A stretch of 64,000 nt of DNA from contig NZ_CP114040.1 of assembly GCF_026965555.1 (NCBI RefSeq), positions 8,716,001 to 8,780,000 on the forward strand, written 5' to 3'. How positions within the stretch are numbered: the first letter of the stretch is position 1; every line of letters starts with the position of its first letter. Shown in pieces: positions 1-8,030 of the stretch. Position numbers and translations under genes: made by a program. The notes below the pieces were generated by a model that was not told the origin of the DNA, made no database searches, and saw nothing but the letters and a program-made list of their open reading frames with translations. Origin of the DNA: Nannocystis punicea. GTDB lineage: Bacteria; Myxococcota_A; Polyangia; Nannocystales; Nannocystaceae.

Positions 1-1
1 G

Positions 2-259
2 CGCATGACTCGCGCCATCCGCGCGCACGCCAACGCGCTCGAGCATGTACTGCCATTCGTGCTCCTGCTGTACTTCTATGAACAATCGGGCGGCTGCGCT
101 GCCACCATTCGCTGGGCCGGCGGCCTGTTCCTGGCCGCCCGGGTCGGCCACGCCGTGTCGATGCTCCGCGGTCCCTTCGATCTCCGCCGCCTCAGCGCCA
201 CCCTGACCATCGCGCTCGAGGTGTGGCTGTCGCTTGCGCTGCTGCGCAACCTCCTGTGA
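2..259 (+). CDS. MAPEG family membrane protein, C-terminal part (cut by window start)
   Basis: The reading frame is open at the left edge, so the true start lies outside the window and only about 85 residues are visible. The visible part begins with RAIRAHANALEHVLPF, which matches the conserved arginine/asparagine-rich loop and following membrane helix of MAPEG proteins (membrane-associated eicosanoid and glutathione metabolism family, usually about 130 residues). Two or three hydrophobic segments follow, ending in LALLRNLL. Bacterial members are inner-membrane proteins, often of unknown substrate. Family assignment rests on this one motif and the topology; the substrate cannot be inferred. 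Confidence 0.7.
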   Translation, partial: RMTRAIRAHANALEHVLPFVLLLYFYEQSGGCAATIRWAGGLFLAARVGHAVSMLRGPFDLRRLSATLTIALEVWLSLALLRNLL

Positions 260-407
260 GCGCGAGCGCGCGAGCGTGTGCGCCCTCGCCGTCCTGGGGC
301 CCGGAACGCGTCGAGCGACGCGCGCCTGAGCGCGCGGACGCGGAGTTGTGTTAGCCCTGCGCGCCGATGTACCCTGCCCTGGCGCTCAGGTCCCGTTGCC
401 AGGTCCG

Positions 408-1439
408 ATGTCTGTCCTCGAGAATCTCACGGACTTCGCAGCGATTTGCATCCCGTCGATGTCACGACAGGATGAATTGTTGACGCTGCTCGTGGTATCG
501 GGTGTTTTCACGTTGCCCTCGCCCGAGGCTACCGCTCCGGAGCTGCAGCTCGCCAGCGAGCAGCACGAGGCCCGGCTGGCGGACGAATACGACGGAGAAG
601 CGGCGGCGATGGTTCTGCTTCACGAGGGCCAGAGCACCTGTTCGCGCCCGGGCACGGACATCACGATGCACGGACGCGCCCATGCTCCCGTCGGCGAACG
701 GGTCACTCGCAGCGTCGTCGAGCTCCGCGTGGGCCCCTGCCACAGGCGTGCTCTCGTGTTCGGAGACCGCGTATGGAGCAGGACGGCGGCCGGAGTGCGC
801 CCATCATCGCCGGCGGCCTTCGAGTCGCTCCCGCTCGACTATCGGCGGTGCTTCGGTGGTTCACCCGAGCGGCCGTCTCCCTCAGTCGCCATGGCCGCCG
901 AGTACAACCCGGCAGGCTGCGGCTTGCACGACAGCGACCGCGACGCGGTCGATCGACCGTTGCCGAACTTCGAAGATCCGGCGGCACTGCTCATGCGGCC
1001 GGCCGATCGCCCACGGCCGGCCGGTTTCGGGCCCATCGCGCGCCACTGGCGGCCGCGGCGCAATTACGCCGGGACTTACGATCAAGACTGGGTGGAGAAG
1101 CGAGCGCCGCTGTGGCCGAAGGACGTCGACGAGCGCTTCTTCTCGGCCGCGCCCCCCGGATTGCTGGCGACGCCACACCTCGTCGGAGGCGAACCGATCC
1201 GGATCGTCGGGATGTCGCCACACGGCGACTACGTCTGCTTTCTTCCTCGCGTACAGCTGCGAGCACGCTTCGCCCTGGCCGATCGGTCGATCTACAGGTG
1301 CATGGTACTCGACGCGGTTCACTTCGACATGGACACCGAGACCGTGCGCATCACCTGGCGCGCGTCGATCGTCGCCGACCCGTTGGCCGTGCGCGCCGTC
1401 GTCGTGCGAGAGCTCGATCCGGGGGATGTTGCGCGATGA
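408..1439 (+). CDS. DUF2169 domain protein, T6SS effector adaptor-like
   Basis: A 343-residue protein that resembles DUF2169 along its whole length: an N-terminal block MSVLENLTDFAAICIPSM, a central block with the FGG and NPAG elements and LPNFEDP, and then FGPIARHWRPRRNYAGTYD followed by a W...R.PLWPKDVDERFF block. DUF2169 proteins are known as adaptors or chaperones that load PAAR-tipped effectors onto the type VI secretion spike. I chose the ATG at 408 because it begins exactly at the family's N-terminal motif; an in-frame ATG at 348 would add 20 unrelated residues. Its stop overlaps the next gene's ATG by four bases (ATGA), so the two are co-translated. A PAAR-like toxin gene lies just downstream on the other strand, which fits a delivery role. 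Confidence 0.85.
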   Translation: MSVLENLTDFAAICIPSMSRQDELLTLLVVSGVFTLPSPEATAPELQLASEQHEARLADEYDGEAAAMVLLHEGQSTCSRPGTDITMHGRAHAPVGERVTRSVVELRVGPCHRRALVFGDRVWSRTAAGVRPSSPAAFESLPLDYRRCFGGSPERPSPSVAMAAEYNPAGCGLHDSDRDAVDRPLPNFEDPAALLMRPADRPRPAGFGPIARHWRPRRNYAGTYDQDWVEKRAPLWPKDVDERFFSAAPPGLLATPHLVGGEPIRIVGMSPHGDYVCFLPRVQLRARFALADRSIYRCMVLDAVHFDMDTETVRITWRASIVADPLAVRAVVVRELDPGDVAR

Positions 1440-2452
1440 CGCGGCTCCCGCAGGTCCGAATCGCCGGCTCTGGCCTGGCCTGTCCTGTCGGCCTGCGCTC
1501 GCGGAGCGCGCTCGCGGCCATTCGCGCGGGAATCGTTCGGTTCATCGAGCTCGACGATTCCATCGGACCAGGCGCGCCGGCTCGCGTCTCAATGCTACTA
1601 CGATTGGGCCCCGGCCGCTCACGGACCGAGCGAGCAGCCGCGCTCGCGTTGCACGCGATCCGCGAGGCCGTAGCAGGCTTCGACGGCGAATCCACGCTGC
1701 CGTGTTTCCTCGCGCTCCCCGAGCCTGGGATCGGTCGTCCGCTCGACCTGGACGCGTTACTGCGGGTCCTCGCGGAGGCCCGGACCCGCACGCGCGCCCC
1801 GGTGCACCTGCAGCTGCGTCCGGAATGGTGCGTCGCGGCCGGCCGGGCCGGCGTGTTCACCGTGCTCGAGAAGGCGTGTGCTCTGCTGGCGAGCGGCGCT
1901 CAGCGGGTCGCGCTGGTCGGCGGGATCGACTCGCTCGTCGACGCCGAGACCCTCGATTCCCTCGTCGAACACGAACGCCTGCTCGGACCCACACAACTCG
2001 ACGGAATCATCCCCGGGGAGGCGGGCGCATTCCTACTGCTGTCGAGCCGCGGCTACGGCGGCCCCTCGCTCGCCGCGCTCGCCACGGCCCACGAGCCGCT
2101 CCCCTTCGTGCGAGCGAGCGAGCGCATCAGCGAGGCCGAGGGGCTGACGACGGTGTTCCGCGACCTGCGCTCGAGGATCCAGGGCCGCGTCGACACCGTG
2201 GTCACCGGGACTTCGAGTGAAGCTTACTTCGGCCGCGAGTTCGCCCACGCCTATCTGCGCAACGTCGGTCTGTTCCCCGAACCACTGGCCCACGAGCTCG
2301 TCAGCCACGCCCTCGGCGACGTCGGCGCAGCTGCAGGGGCCGTATGTCTGGTACAGGGGGCGTCCTCGCTCGTCGCTGGACGAAAGGCCCTCGTCCATGC
2401 GTCTTCCGACGGCGGCCTCGTCGGCGGCGCGGTGCTGTCCGGGGCCTATTGA
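1436..2452 (+). CDS. beta-ketoacyl-synthase-like protein of T6SS effector loci
   Basis: A 338-residue protein with a thiolase/ketosynthase-like fold signature: an N-terminal IAGSGLACPVG segment, a central LEKACALLASGAQRVALVGGIDSL block, and a C-terminal SHALGDVGAAAGAVCLVQ block like the second half of FabF-type enzymes. The usual active-site Cys motif (DTACSS-like) is absent; the equivalent stretch reads AAGRAGVF, so condensing activity is doubtful. Such ketosynthase-like proteins are commonly encoded next to DUF2169 adaptors and DUF4150 effectors in proteobacteria, with unknown function. The start overlaps the DUF2169 stop (ATGA). It converges on the SUKH immunity gene with a gap of only ten bases. 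Confidence 0.75.
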   Translation: MTRLPQVRIAGSGLACPVGLRSRSALAAIRAGIVRFIELDDSIGPGAPARVSMLLRLGPGRSRTERAAALALHAIREAVAGFDGESTLPCFLALPEPGIGRPLDLDALLRVLAEARTRTRAPVHLQLRPEWCVAAGRAGVFTVLEKACALLASGAQRVALVGGIDSLVDAETLDSLVEHERLLGPTQLDGIIPGEAGAFLLLSSRGYGGPSLAALATAHEPLPFVRASERISEAEGLTTVFRDLRSRIQGRVDTVVTGTSSEAYFGREFAHAYLRNVGLFPEPLAHELVSHALGDVGAAAGAVCLVQGASSLVAGRKALVHASSDGGLVGGAVLSGAY

Positions 2453-2462
2453 GGCGGATCGC

Positions 2463-3212
2463 TCACTCGACCATCCGGGCTTCCGGGTACTCGGCAAGCA
2501 GCACCTCGACGAGCCCGCTCGCCGCCCGGGCAGTCTTCGCTCCGACGACGACCTGGAGAAGCCCCAGCGCCTCGCGGCGCTCGATCAGGACGCTGAGTGA
2601 CTCGGAATGGAGGCAGACGATTCGCGGCAGGCCGGGCAGCGCCTCCGCGAGGCCGCGTTCCCGCAGCTGCGCGGCAATCCGTCGCGCAGCTGCCGCAAGC
2701 CCCGCGACGGACTCGGCGAAGATCGCCAGCCGTTTGCTCGCCGGGCGGCGCACCACCTCGAATTGTTCGAAGGCACTGCGGGCCAGTTCCTCCCCGAGGG
2801 TGAACCCGACCTCCTGCACGGCGTCCGCGGAGAACTCTTCGTCATCCTCGAATCGCACCAGCGGAGCGTCGGTGCCGTCGCTGCGCCGGAGATCGAGGAA
2901 GATGTCGTAATACGTGATGGCCGCCGGGCTGGATTCGAACGATACTCTGAAGTAGCGATCGCCCGGATAGTTCGCGGCGGGGAGGCGCTGGACGAGCGCC
3001 TCGAAGTCGCACAGCTGGCCGATCCCGAACGGATGAAACGCTCCACAATCGCCGCCCATAGCCGCGAGGAACTCCCGGTAGAGCGTCGGCAGCGTGGCCG
3101 AGCAGAGCTCCTCGCAGCGGGCGATCTGCTCGGGCGAGACCCCCACGAACGCCTCCGCGTCCGCGCTGCCATGCTGTCGGATGAACGCGACGATGTCGTC
3201 GACGGCGGTCAC
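2463..3212 (-). CDS. SUKH (SMI1/KNR4) family immunity protein
   Basis: A protein of about 249 residues whose N-terminal half carries the SUKH signature LPTLYREFLAAMGGDCG, followed by a block ending in FEDDEEFSADA. SUKH proteins are widespread immunity proteins that neutralise a toxin encoded by the neighbouring gene. It starts at GTG 3212, which overlaps the stop of the upstream PAAR-like toxin (GTGA); a GTG at 3218 is an alternative. The close coupling to the toxin supports an effector/immunity pair. A second pair of the same design lies at 15.7-17.5 kb on the other strand. The C-terminal 90 residues are Ala/Arg/Glu-rich and not recognised. Confidence 0.75.
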   Translation of the reverse strand: MTAVDDIVAFIRQHGSADAEAFVGVSPEQIARCEELCSATLPTLYREFLAAMGGDCGAFHPFGIGQLCDFEALVQRLPAANYPGDRYFRVSFESSPAAITYYDIFLDLRRSDGTDAPLVRFEDDEEFSADAVQEVGFTLGEELARSAFEQFEVVRRPASKRLAIFAESVAGLAAAARRIAAQLRERGLAEALPGLPRIVCLHSESLSVLIERREALGLLQVVVGAKTARAASGLVEVLLAEYPEARMVE

Positions 3213-4264
3213 GGACACGTCCTCTCGGGGCAATTGGCCAGATAGAGCAGCCGCTGACACGTGTGGCACGACGGGACCGTCTCGCCGGTCGTGAACAACA
3301 CTTTCGCGGTCGTGCTGCGCCAGGTCGTCCACATCACCCTGTACCGCTGCTCCCATCCCGAAGGGCTGAACATCATCTCGGTCATCTCCTTGGGGACGTG
3401 GCCGGCTCTGGCGATCAGTTTGGCTCCCGCGCACGCGCCGGGGTGGTTGTACCCCGAGTTGGGGCCGCTGTTCCTTGCCGCGGTCTCCATCGCCTGCCAG
3501 GCGGTGTTGACGCCGCGCGCTCTTTTCACGTCGTCGGCGAACTTCGTCTTGTTCGAGTTGATGAAGTCCTGCGCAGTCGCTGCCCCGCCGCCGACGACCT
3601 GGTCGACGATCGAGCTCGCCACGGACGTGAAGAGCGTGGAGGTCTTGCCGGACATGCTCCCGAAGCTCATCCCGCACCGCCCGCAGATCATCACCCCCAC
3701 CATGAATCGCTTCTTCTGCGCCCCCGGATCCTTGTGCAGCGCGGTGATGATGTCTTTGCACAGGGTCATGCTCGACGGGGTCGCTAGCACCCTGTGCCGG
3801 TGCGGGCCCTTCCCGCAGATCTCGCAGCGCCCCCGGAAATCGTCGGCGTACGCGAAGCCGGAGCCGCCGAACGCCTGGAACGCGTCATTGTACGAATTAC
3901 CGTTGTGCTGGGTAATGTCCATGAACCGTGCGACGCCCTTACCCTCCACCCGGACGTCGGCGCTGCTCGTCCCCCACTTCATCTTGCCCTTGGTCTTGGA
4001 AGAGATGATGCCGCCCCCGGCGGTCCCCGGTTCGTCGCCGGTGCTCGTGCTGAGGTGAGAGCGTGAATGAGCTACCGGACTGCCCTCGATCTTGACCTGC
4101 TTGGTGCCTGCTGCCAGATCCGAGTCGAAAGCCACGTTGACGTACGGTAGCGGAACCGGTCCGCCCGGCGTGGGCGTCTTGCAGACGTCCGGAGGGGCCG
4201 CCACGTGCTTCAGCCCATCTCCCGAATGGATGATCGAGCGGCCATTGGCGAATACCGAAGGCAT
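3209..4264 (-). CDS. PAAR-like (DUF4150) T6SS effector with Cys-rich deaminase-like C-terminus
   Basis: 351 residues. Residues 1-115 form a DUF4150/PAAR-like domain: FANGRSIIHSGDGLK, then CKTPTPGGPVPLPYVNVA, then VRVEGKGVARFMD. PAAR-like domains cap the T6SS spike and carry C-terminal toxins. The toxin part has Cys pairs at 147/150 (CEIC) and 194/197 (CGRC), then NHPGACAGAKL (H274, C278) and SCHTC at 332-336. The last two blocks resemble the (H/C)xE and PCxxC zinc motifs of the deaminase superfamily, but the catalytic Glu position is Gly, so the activity is uncertain. I chose ATG 4264 because it starts at the domain motif; ATG 4276 is possible. The SUKH immunity gene overlaps its stop. Confidence 0.75.
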   Translation of the reverse strand: MPSVFANGRSIIHSGDGLKHVAAPPDVCKTPTPGGPVPLPYVNVAFDSDLAAGTKQVKIEGSPVAHSRSHLSTSTGDEPGTAGGGIISSKTKGKMKWGTSSADVRVEGKGVARFMDITQHNGNSYNDAFQAFGGSGFAYADDFRGRCEICGKGPHRHRVLATPSSMTLCKDIITALHKDPGAQKKRFMVGVMICGRCGMSFGSMSGKTSTLFTSVASSIVDQVVGGGAATAQDFINSNKTKFADDVKRARGVNTAWQAMETAARNSGPNSGYNHPGACAGAKLIARAGHVPKEMTEMMFSPSGWEQRYRVMWTTWRSTTAKVLFTTGETVPSCHTCQRLLYLANCPERTCP

Positions 4265-4762
4265 GGCGGCGAGCATATCGGACAGGACGCTTTCGTCAAG
4301 CTGGGCTCCGCTCGGCGGTACTTTGCGTGAAGAGCCCCGGATTGGCGCTGAACCCCCGAGCGTCGGCACGATGCTCTGCTGAATGCCCGTGCTCACGAAC
4401 TCCGCTGCAAACAACCGCAGGGCGTTGCCGGCTCTGGCGAGCGTTCATGCGCTCGCTCCCGCCCGAGCTCATCCCGATGATGCCGAAGATAAAGATACAC
4501 CAGCGCCTCCAGCACCTGCTGGGCCGGCGCCTGGGCCCACCTCGCCGATCTGGAGCATGACGAGCGCTCTCGCTCGGCCACCTGTGAGCGCGAGCGCGCT
4601 CGCGTGTGCGCAGCGGTGCGATACCTGCAATTGCTCGGGCCTCTCCAAACGGCTTCCGGTCGCCCCTCGGCCCGCGTCTGCGCGCCCTCGCGTCGCGGTC
4701 GACCACGTCGATTCGCGGTACCATCGCCGGCGCTCCCCCTCGCTCGAAAGGTTGGCCACCGC
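4265..4762. other. intergenic region between divergent genes, no gene seen
   Basis: About 500 bases separate the PAAR-like toxin (minus) from the PAS-STAS gene (plus). Open frames exist on both strands but none has a recognisable domain, good start signal or consistent codon pattern. The region presumably holds both promoters; I see no clear promoter or operator motif. Confidence 0.4.
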
Positions 4763-5647
4763 ATGTCCGACTATCCGCCGCTGCCCTCGCTCAGCATCAC
4801 CGAGGCCCTCGACGACATCCCGGACATCGCCTTCGTCTACCGCGACGACGGCCTCCTCGTGGCGATGAACAGCGCCTGCGAGCGCCTGACCGGCGTCCCG
4901 CGAGCGGCCGCGGTCGGCAACTTCAACTTGCGCCACAACGAGCTGATCCTCGGCCCAGCGCTGGTGGCCGGCTATCGCGCCGCGTTCGCCGGCGCCGCCC
5001 AGGTCGTGCCCGCCACCGAGGTGCGGATCGGCGAGCAGCAGGCGATCGAGACCCCGTTCAGCCGCGATTCCTTCTGGCTCGAGACGACCCTGTTCCCGCT
5101 CGCGCGCCGGCCCGACGGCAGCGCCTACTACGTGATGGGCCTGCAGCGCGACGTCACCGAGCTGCAGCAGGCGCGGGCCGAGATCGACGCGGCGCGCAGG
5201 CAGATCGACGTGCAGCAGGCGACGATCGACTCGCTCGAGGCGGCCCACCGCGAGATCGAGAGCCAGAGAGCCACCATCGAGGCGCTGTCGACCCCGGTGA
5301 TCGAGGTGTGGGACGGCATCCTGACCCTGCCCCTGCTCGGCCACTACAACCACGAGCGCGCCACCCGGATGACCGAGCAGGTGCTCGAGGCAGTGACCCG
5401 CACCCGCGCCCGCCACGTGATCCTCGACCTCACCGGCGTCGCAGTGTTCGACGCCAGCACCGGCGACCACCTGCTGCAGCTCGTCGCCGCCGTCAACCTG
5501 CTCGGCGCCACCGGCGTGCTGGTCGGGATCCAGGCCCACGTCGCCCGCCTGCTCGTCGGCCTCGGCGTCGGCCTGCAGAACGTCCGCGTCTACCAGGACC
5601 TGCGCCAGGCCCTCAAGGCCTGCCTGCAGGAACGCCCGGCCGCATGA
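4763..5647 (+). CDS. PAS-STAS regulator (RsbR-like)
   Basis: 294 residues. The N-terminal 125 residues are a PAS domain (DIPDIAFVYRDDGLLVAMNS at the start, a GLQRDVTEL PAC-like end). A coiled-coil linker rich in Gln/Glu/Arg follows (about 130-175). The C-terminal STAS domain (about 180-285) contains VILDLTGVAVFDASTGDHLL, the conserved strand and phospho-site loop of anti-sigma-antagonist-like proteins. The arrangement is that of RsbR-type stressosome components or other partner-switching proteins. The residue after the Asp of the loop is Ala-Ser-Thr, so a phosphorylatable Ser or Thr is present. The ATG at 4763 has an AAAGG element upstream. A degenerate copy of the 3' end of this gene and its downstream flank occurs at about 9.8 kb. 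Confidence 0.8.
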   Translation: MSDYPPLPSLSITEALDDIPDIAFVYRDDGLLVAMNSACERLTGVPRAAAVGNFNLRHNELILGPALVAGYRAAFAGAAQVVPATEVRIGEQQAIETPFSRDSFWLETTLFPLARRPDGSAYYVMGLQRDVTELQQARAEIDAARRQIDVQQATIDSLEAAHREIESQRATIEALSTPVIEVWDGILTLPLLGHYNHERATRMTEQVLEAVTRTRARHVILDLTGVAVFDASTGDHLLQLVAAVNLLGATGVLVGIQAHVARLLVGLGVGLQNVRVYQDLRQALKACLQERPAA

Positions 5648-5694
5648 ACGCACCGACGCCCTCGGCTCGCTTCGATGAGTCGCGCTCATCGCTC

Positions 5695-5716
5695 GCGTGA
5701 AGAGCCACCTTCACGC
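5695..5716. terminator. hairpin between convergent genes
   Basis: A perfect eight-base-pair inverted repeat, GCGTGAAG / CTTCACGC, with a six-base loop, lies 48 bases after the PAS-STAS stop and 44 bases before the end of the convergent lipoprotein gene. A weaker stem, GATGAG / CTCATC, precedes it. No T-run follows, so terminator function is inferred from position. Confidence 0.4.
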
Positions 5717-5759
5717 CAGCTCGCTCACGCGGCGACAGCAGCGGTTCGAGCTGCCCCCA

Positions 5760-6512
5760 CTAACAGTTGACCCCGCAGCCCTCGAGCGTGCCGCACGACC
5801 ACGCTCCGTCCTGCGGCCAGCACGAACCGCAGTCCTGGTTCTGCGGCAGATGCCGGCAGTCCTCGTGGACGAGGCACGGACTGCTCGCGTCGATGCACGC
5901 GACCTCGGCGACCGCCAGGGCGCCGCATTGAGTGGAACCGCCGGCCGCCAGCGCGCACAGCCCCGCCTCGCAGCCGCTGCTGTCGAGGCAGCCCGCCGGG
6001 ATGCACTGGCTGTGGTTCTTGCCGAGGACGCCGGGGCACGCGCAGATCTCGCCCGCAGCGCAGTCCGCGTCGCTGCCGCAGCCGAAGTTGCACACGCATC
6101 CGATGAACGAGACCTGATGACACGTCCCGTGCGGCGCGTCGTCGCATTCGACGTCGGAGTGGCACTCGTCGTTGCCCGACATGCAATCGCCGAACCCCTC
6201 GACCGCGCACGCGACAACCTCGAGGCGATGGACGATCCCGTTGGCGCAGCGCACGAACCCGCTCGGCACCTCGCCCCCGCGCTGAAAGATCGGCTGCGGA
6301 TCGACGCACGGAAGCTCCGGCTCGCCCGTGGTCGGCGCCGCAGTCGACCCCGATGCGCCGCTCGTCGTCGCGGTCGACCCCGATCCGCCGCTCGCCGTCG
6401 CCGACGCGTCCTCCGTCCCCCCGTCCGAACCGGGCCCCGCCGGCTCGGGTCCGCAGGCGCACATCAGCGCGACCAACAAGCGACACAATCTCCCCCGCGA
6501 CACGGTGCTCAT
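5760..6512 (-). CDS. cysteine-rich lipoprotein
   Basis: About 250 residues. The N-terminus MSTVSRGRLCRLLVALMCAC has basic residues, a short hydrophobic core and a Cys in a lipobox-like position, then a T/S/G-rich linker (about 25-60). The remainder contains about 20 cysteines, including clusters such as CVCNFGCGSDADC and CSGxxC-like spacing, suggesting a disulfide-rich surface domain. I chose ATG 6512 over ATG 6530 because it gives the shorter classical signal peptide. No catalytic family is recognised. It belongs to the set of linker plus Cys-rich lipoproteins repeated through this window. Confidence 0.7.
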   Translation of the reverse strand: MSTVSRGRLCRLLVALMCACGPEPAGPGSDGGTEDASATASGGSGSTATTSGASGSTAAPTTGEPELPCVDPQPIFQRGGEVPSGFVRCANGIVHRLEVVACAVEGFGDCMSGNDECHSDVECDDAPHGTCHQVSFIGCVCNFGCGSDADCAAGEICACPGVLGKNHSQCIPAGCLDSSGCEAGLCALAAGGSTQCGALAVAEVACIDASSPCLVHEDCRHLPQNQDCGSCWPQDGAWSCGTLEGCGVNC

Positions 6513-6579
6513 GCCCCGATGATGCCTCACGGACGCGCGTCGTTCGAGCGCGCGCCGGAGCGCAGGCGCACGGGCGGTC

Positions 6580-8004
6580 TCACTGCGGCAGACGCAGGTT
6601 CAGGAAGCCGTCGACCACGTCGCGCGAGATCACGTTGGGGACCGCCGGGACGATCTGCTGCGCGGCGGCGGGGACGTTGCCCGGGTGGATCACGGCCACT
6701 TGCACCGTGCGCGATCCTTCGTCCATCAAGAACAGATAGAAGCGATCGTCCTGGGCCCGGCGCCACGCCGGACCCGCGCTCATCGCCGGGTCGTCGGCGT
6801 CGATGACGGCCCCCTGATTCATCGCAGTCAGGCTGTTCACATCGACGAGGTCGGCGTCGGTCGGGAATTGCTCGATGCCGCACGACTGGATCCCGCACGT
6901 CACACCGCCGAGCGACCCGACCTGATACGAGCGAATGCCGGTGCTGATGATGTCGCGGTTGCCCCACTGAGGCCCGGAGGACTCCGCGATCACCTCGAAC
7001 ACGTTGATCTGACCGCAGCCGTCGCCCAGCTGGCCGTTGTCCGTGTTGTTGAAGCAGTGACACGGGTGGTAGCCCGACCACCCGTCGCGATTCAGCTCCG
7101 AGGGCGAGACGCCGATCCACGGGGCGTCCTGCGCTCGCTCGTCTTCTCCGTCGGCGATACAGCTGAGCGGCTTCATCTCGGGCTCGTCGGCGTACGGCAT
7201 CGATGCCAGCAGCACGACCAGCTTCGAGCCGGCCCACCCGTAGTGATCGAGATCCGACCCCGGGCAGTAAGGATCACTGCCCGGCCCGCACGGGAATTCG
7301 CGCTCCTGCATGGCGAAGAAGCTGCAGTTGTTGCCGAGGTCCCCGCCGAACTCCTTCGCGCCGTTCGGGCCCGAGAACTGGAGGTTGTACGGCTGATCCG
7401 GCGTACGACGGTCCCAGAACGAGCGGATCGCCCAGGGCCCGTCGGTCGCGCCGAGCGGCTGATACACCGCCAACATCTTCACCCGCAGCGGCCCGTCGAG
7501 CACCATGTGCAGCTGCTCGTTGAACGGCGTGAGCTTGTCGGACGTCACCTCGTGCCGGGTGCGGCAGCAGAACTCGCTCCCCCAGCCGAAGTCGATCGTC
7601 TCCGACTGCACGTCGCAGCGCGGGTCGCCCGGTTCGGCCTCGATTCGGCGGCCCCAGTAGCCGGGCGCGCCGATGTTGGTAAACGTCAGCGTTCCCCCGC
7701 GCGTGGGGTCGCCGTTGTTCGTCGGCTCCGCGGGCGGATGCGGCGGCGCGTGGCTGCCGTCGAGATCGTCCCAGTTGCCCGTGTCCGGATCTCCCATGGG
7801 GACGTCATCCCCAGGAGGTTGATCCCCCGTGGGTTGATCTCCAGTGGGTTGATCCCCAGTAGGTCCGCCCCCAGTCGGTTCGTCCCCAGTAGGTTCATTC
7901 GTGGCAGGTCCGTCGGTGGCCGCCGGGTTCGAGCCGCACGCGATCGCGAGCGAGGCCGCGGCCGCGACTGCGAGCATGGGCGCTGCGTGTTTCGAGTAGC
8001 TCAC
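6580..8004 (-). CDS. lipoprotein with PTGDQ-repeat linker, unknown domain
   Basis: 474 residues from a GTG at 8004, which has GAGG five bases upstream; no ATG fits the signal peptide. Residues 1-27 form an export signal (MLAVAAAASLAIAC with a Cys) after a basic start. A linker of five-residue repeats (PTGDE/PTGDQ) follows. The main domain (about 80-474) has conserved-looking Trp, Cys and Asp residues and short motifs such as GYWGRRIE and YCPGSDLDHYGW, but I recognise no family. It resembles its upstream neighbour in size, composition and layout, and the two are adjacent on the same strand (26 bases between them), so they probably form an operon. Confidence 0.7.
   Translation of the reverse strand: MSYSKHAAPMLAVAAAASLAIACGSNPAATDGPATNEPTGDEPTGGGPTGDQPTGDQPTGDQPPGDDVPMGDPDTGNWDDLDGSHAPPHPPAEPTNNGDPTRGGTLTFTNIGAPGYWGRRIEAEPGDPRCDVQSETIDFGWGSEFCCRTRHEVTSDKLTPFNEQLHMVLDGPLRVKMLAVYQPLGATDGPWAIRSFWDRRTPDQPYNLQFSGPNGAKEFGGDLGNNCSFFAMQEREFPCGPGSDPYCPGSDLDHYGWAGSKLVVLLASMPYADEPEMKPLSCIADGEDERAQDAPWIGVSPSELNRDGWSGYHPCHCFNNTDNGQLGDGCGQINVFEVIAESSGPQWGNRDIISTGIRSYQVGSLGGVTCGIQSCGIEQFPTDADLVDVNSLTAMNQGAVIDADDPAMSAGPAWRRAQDDRFYLFLMDEGSRTVQVAVIHPGNVPAAAQQIVPAVPNVISRDVVDGFLNLRLPQ
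7806..7900. repeat. 15-bp tandem repeat encoding PTGDQ units
   Basis: About six imperfect copies of a 15-base unit (for example CCAGTGGGTTGATCC on the plus strand) encode the Pro-Thr-Gly-Asp-Gln linker of the lipoprotein on the minus strand. Copies differ at third positions as well as by substitutions, so the tract is old enough to have diverged but still in frame. Confidence 0.7.
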
Positions 8005-8030
8005 TGCAACCTCGCTCTGTCGTCGACGGC

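Noticed and set aside
6527..7237. Arg-rich minus-strand open frame inside the PTGDQ lipoprotein
   Set aside because: It is an alternative frame of a gene with signal peptide and coherent composition; no domain.
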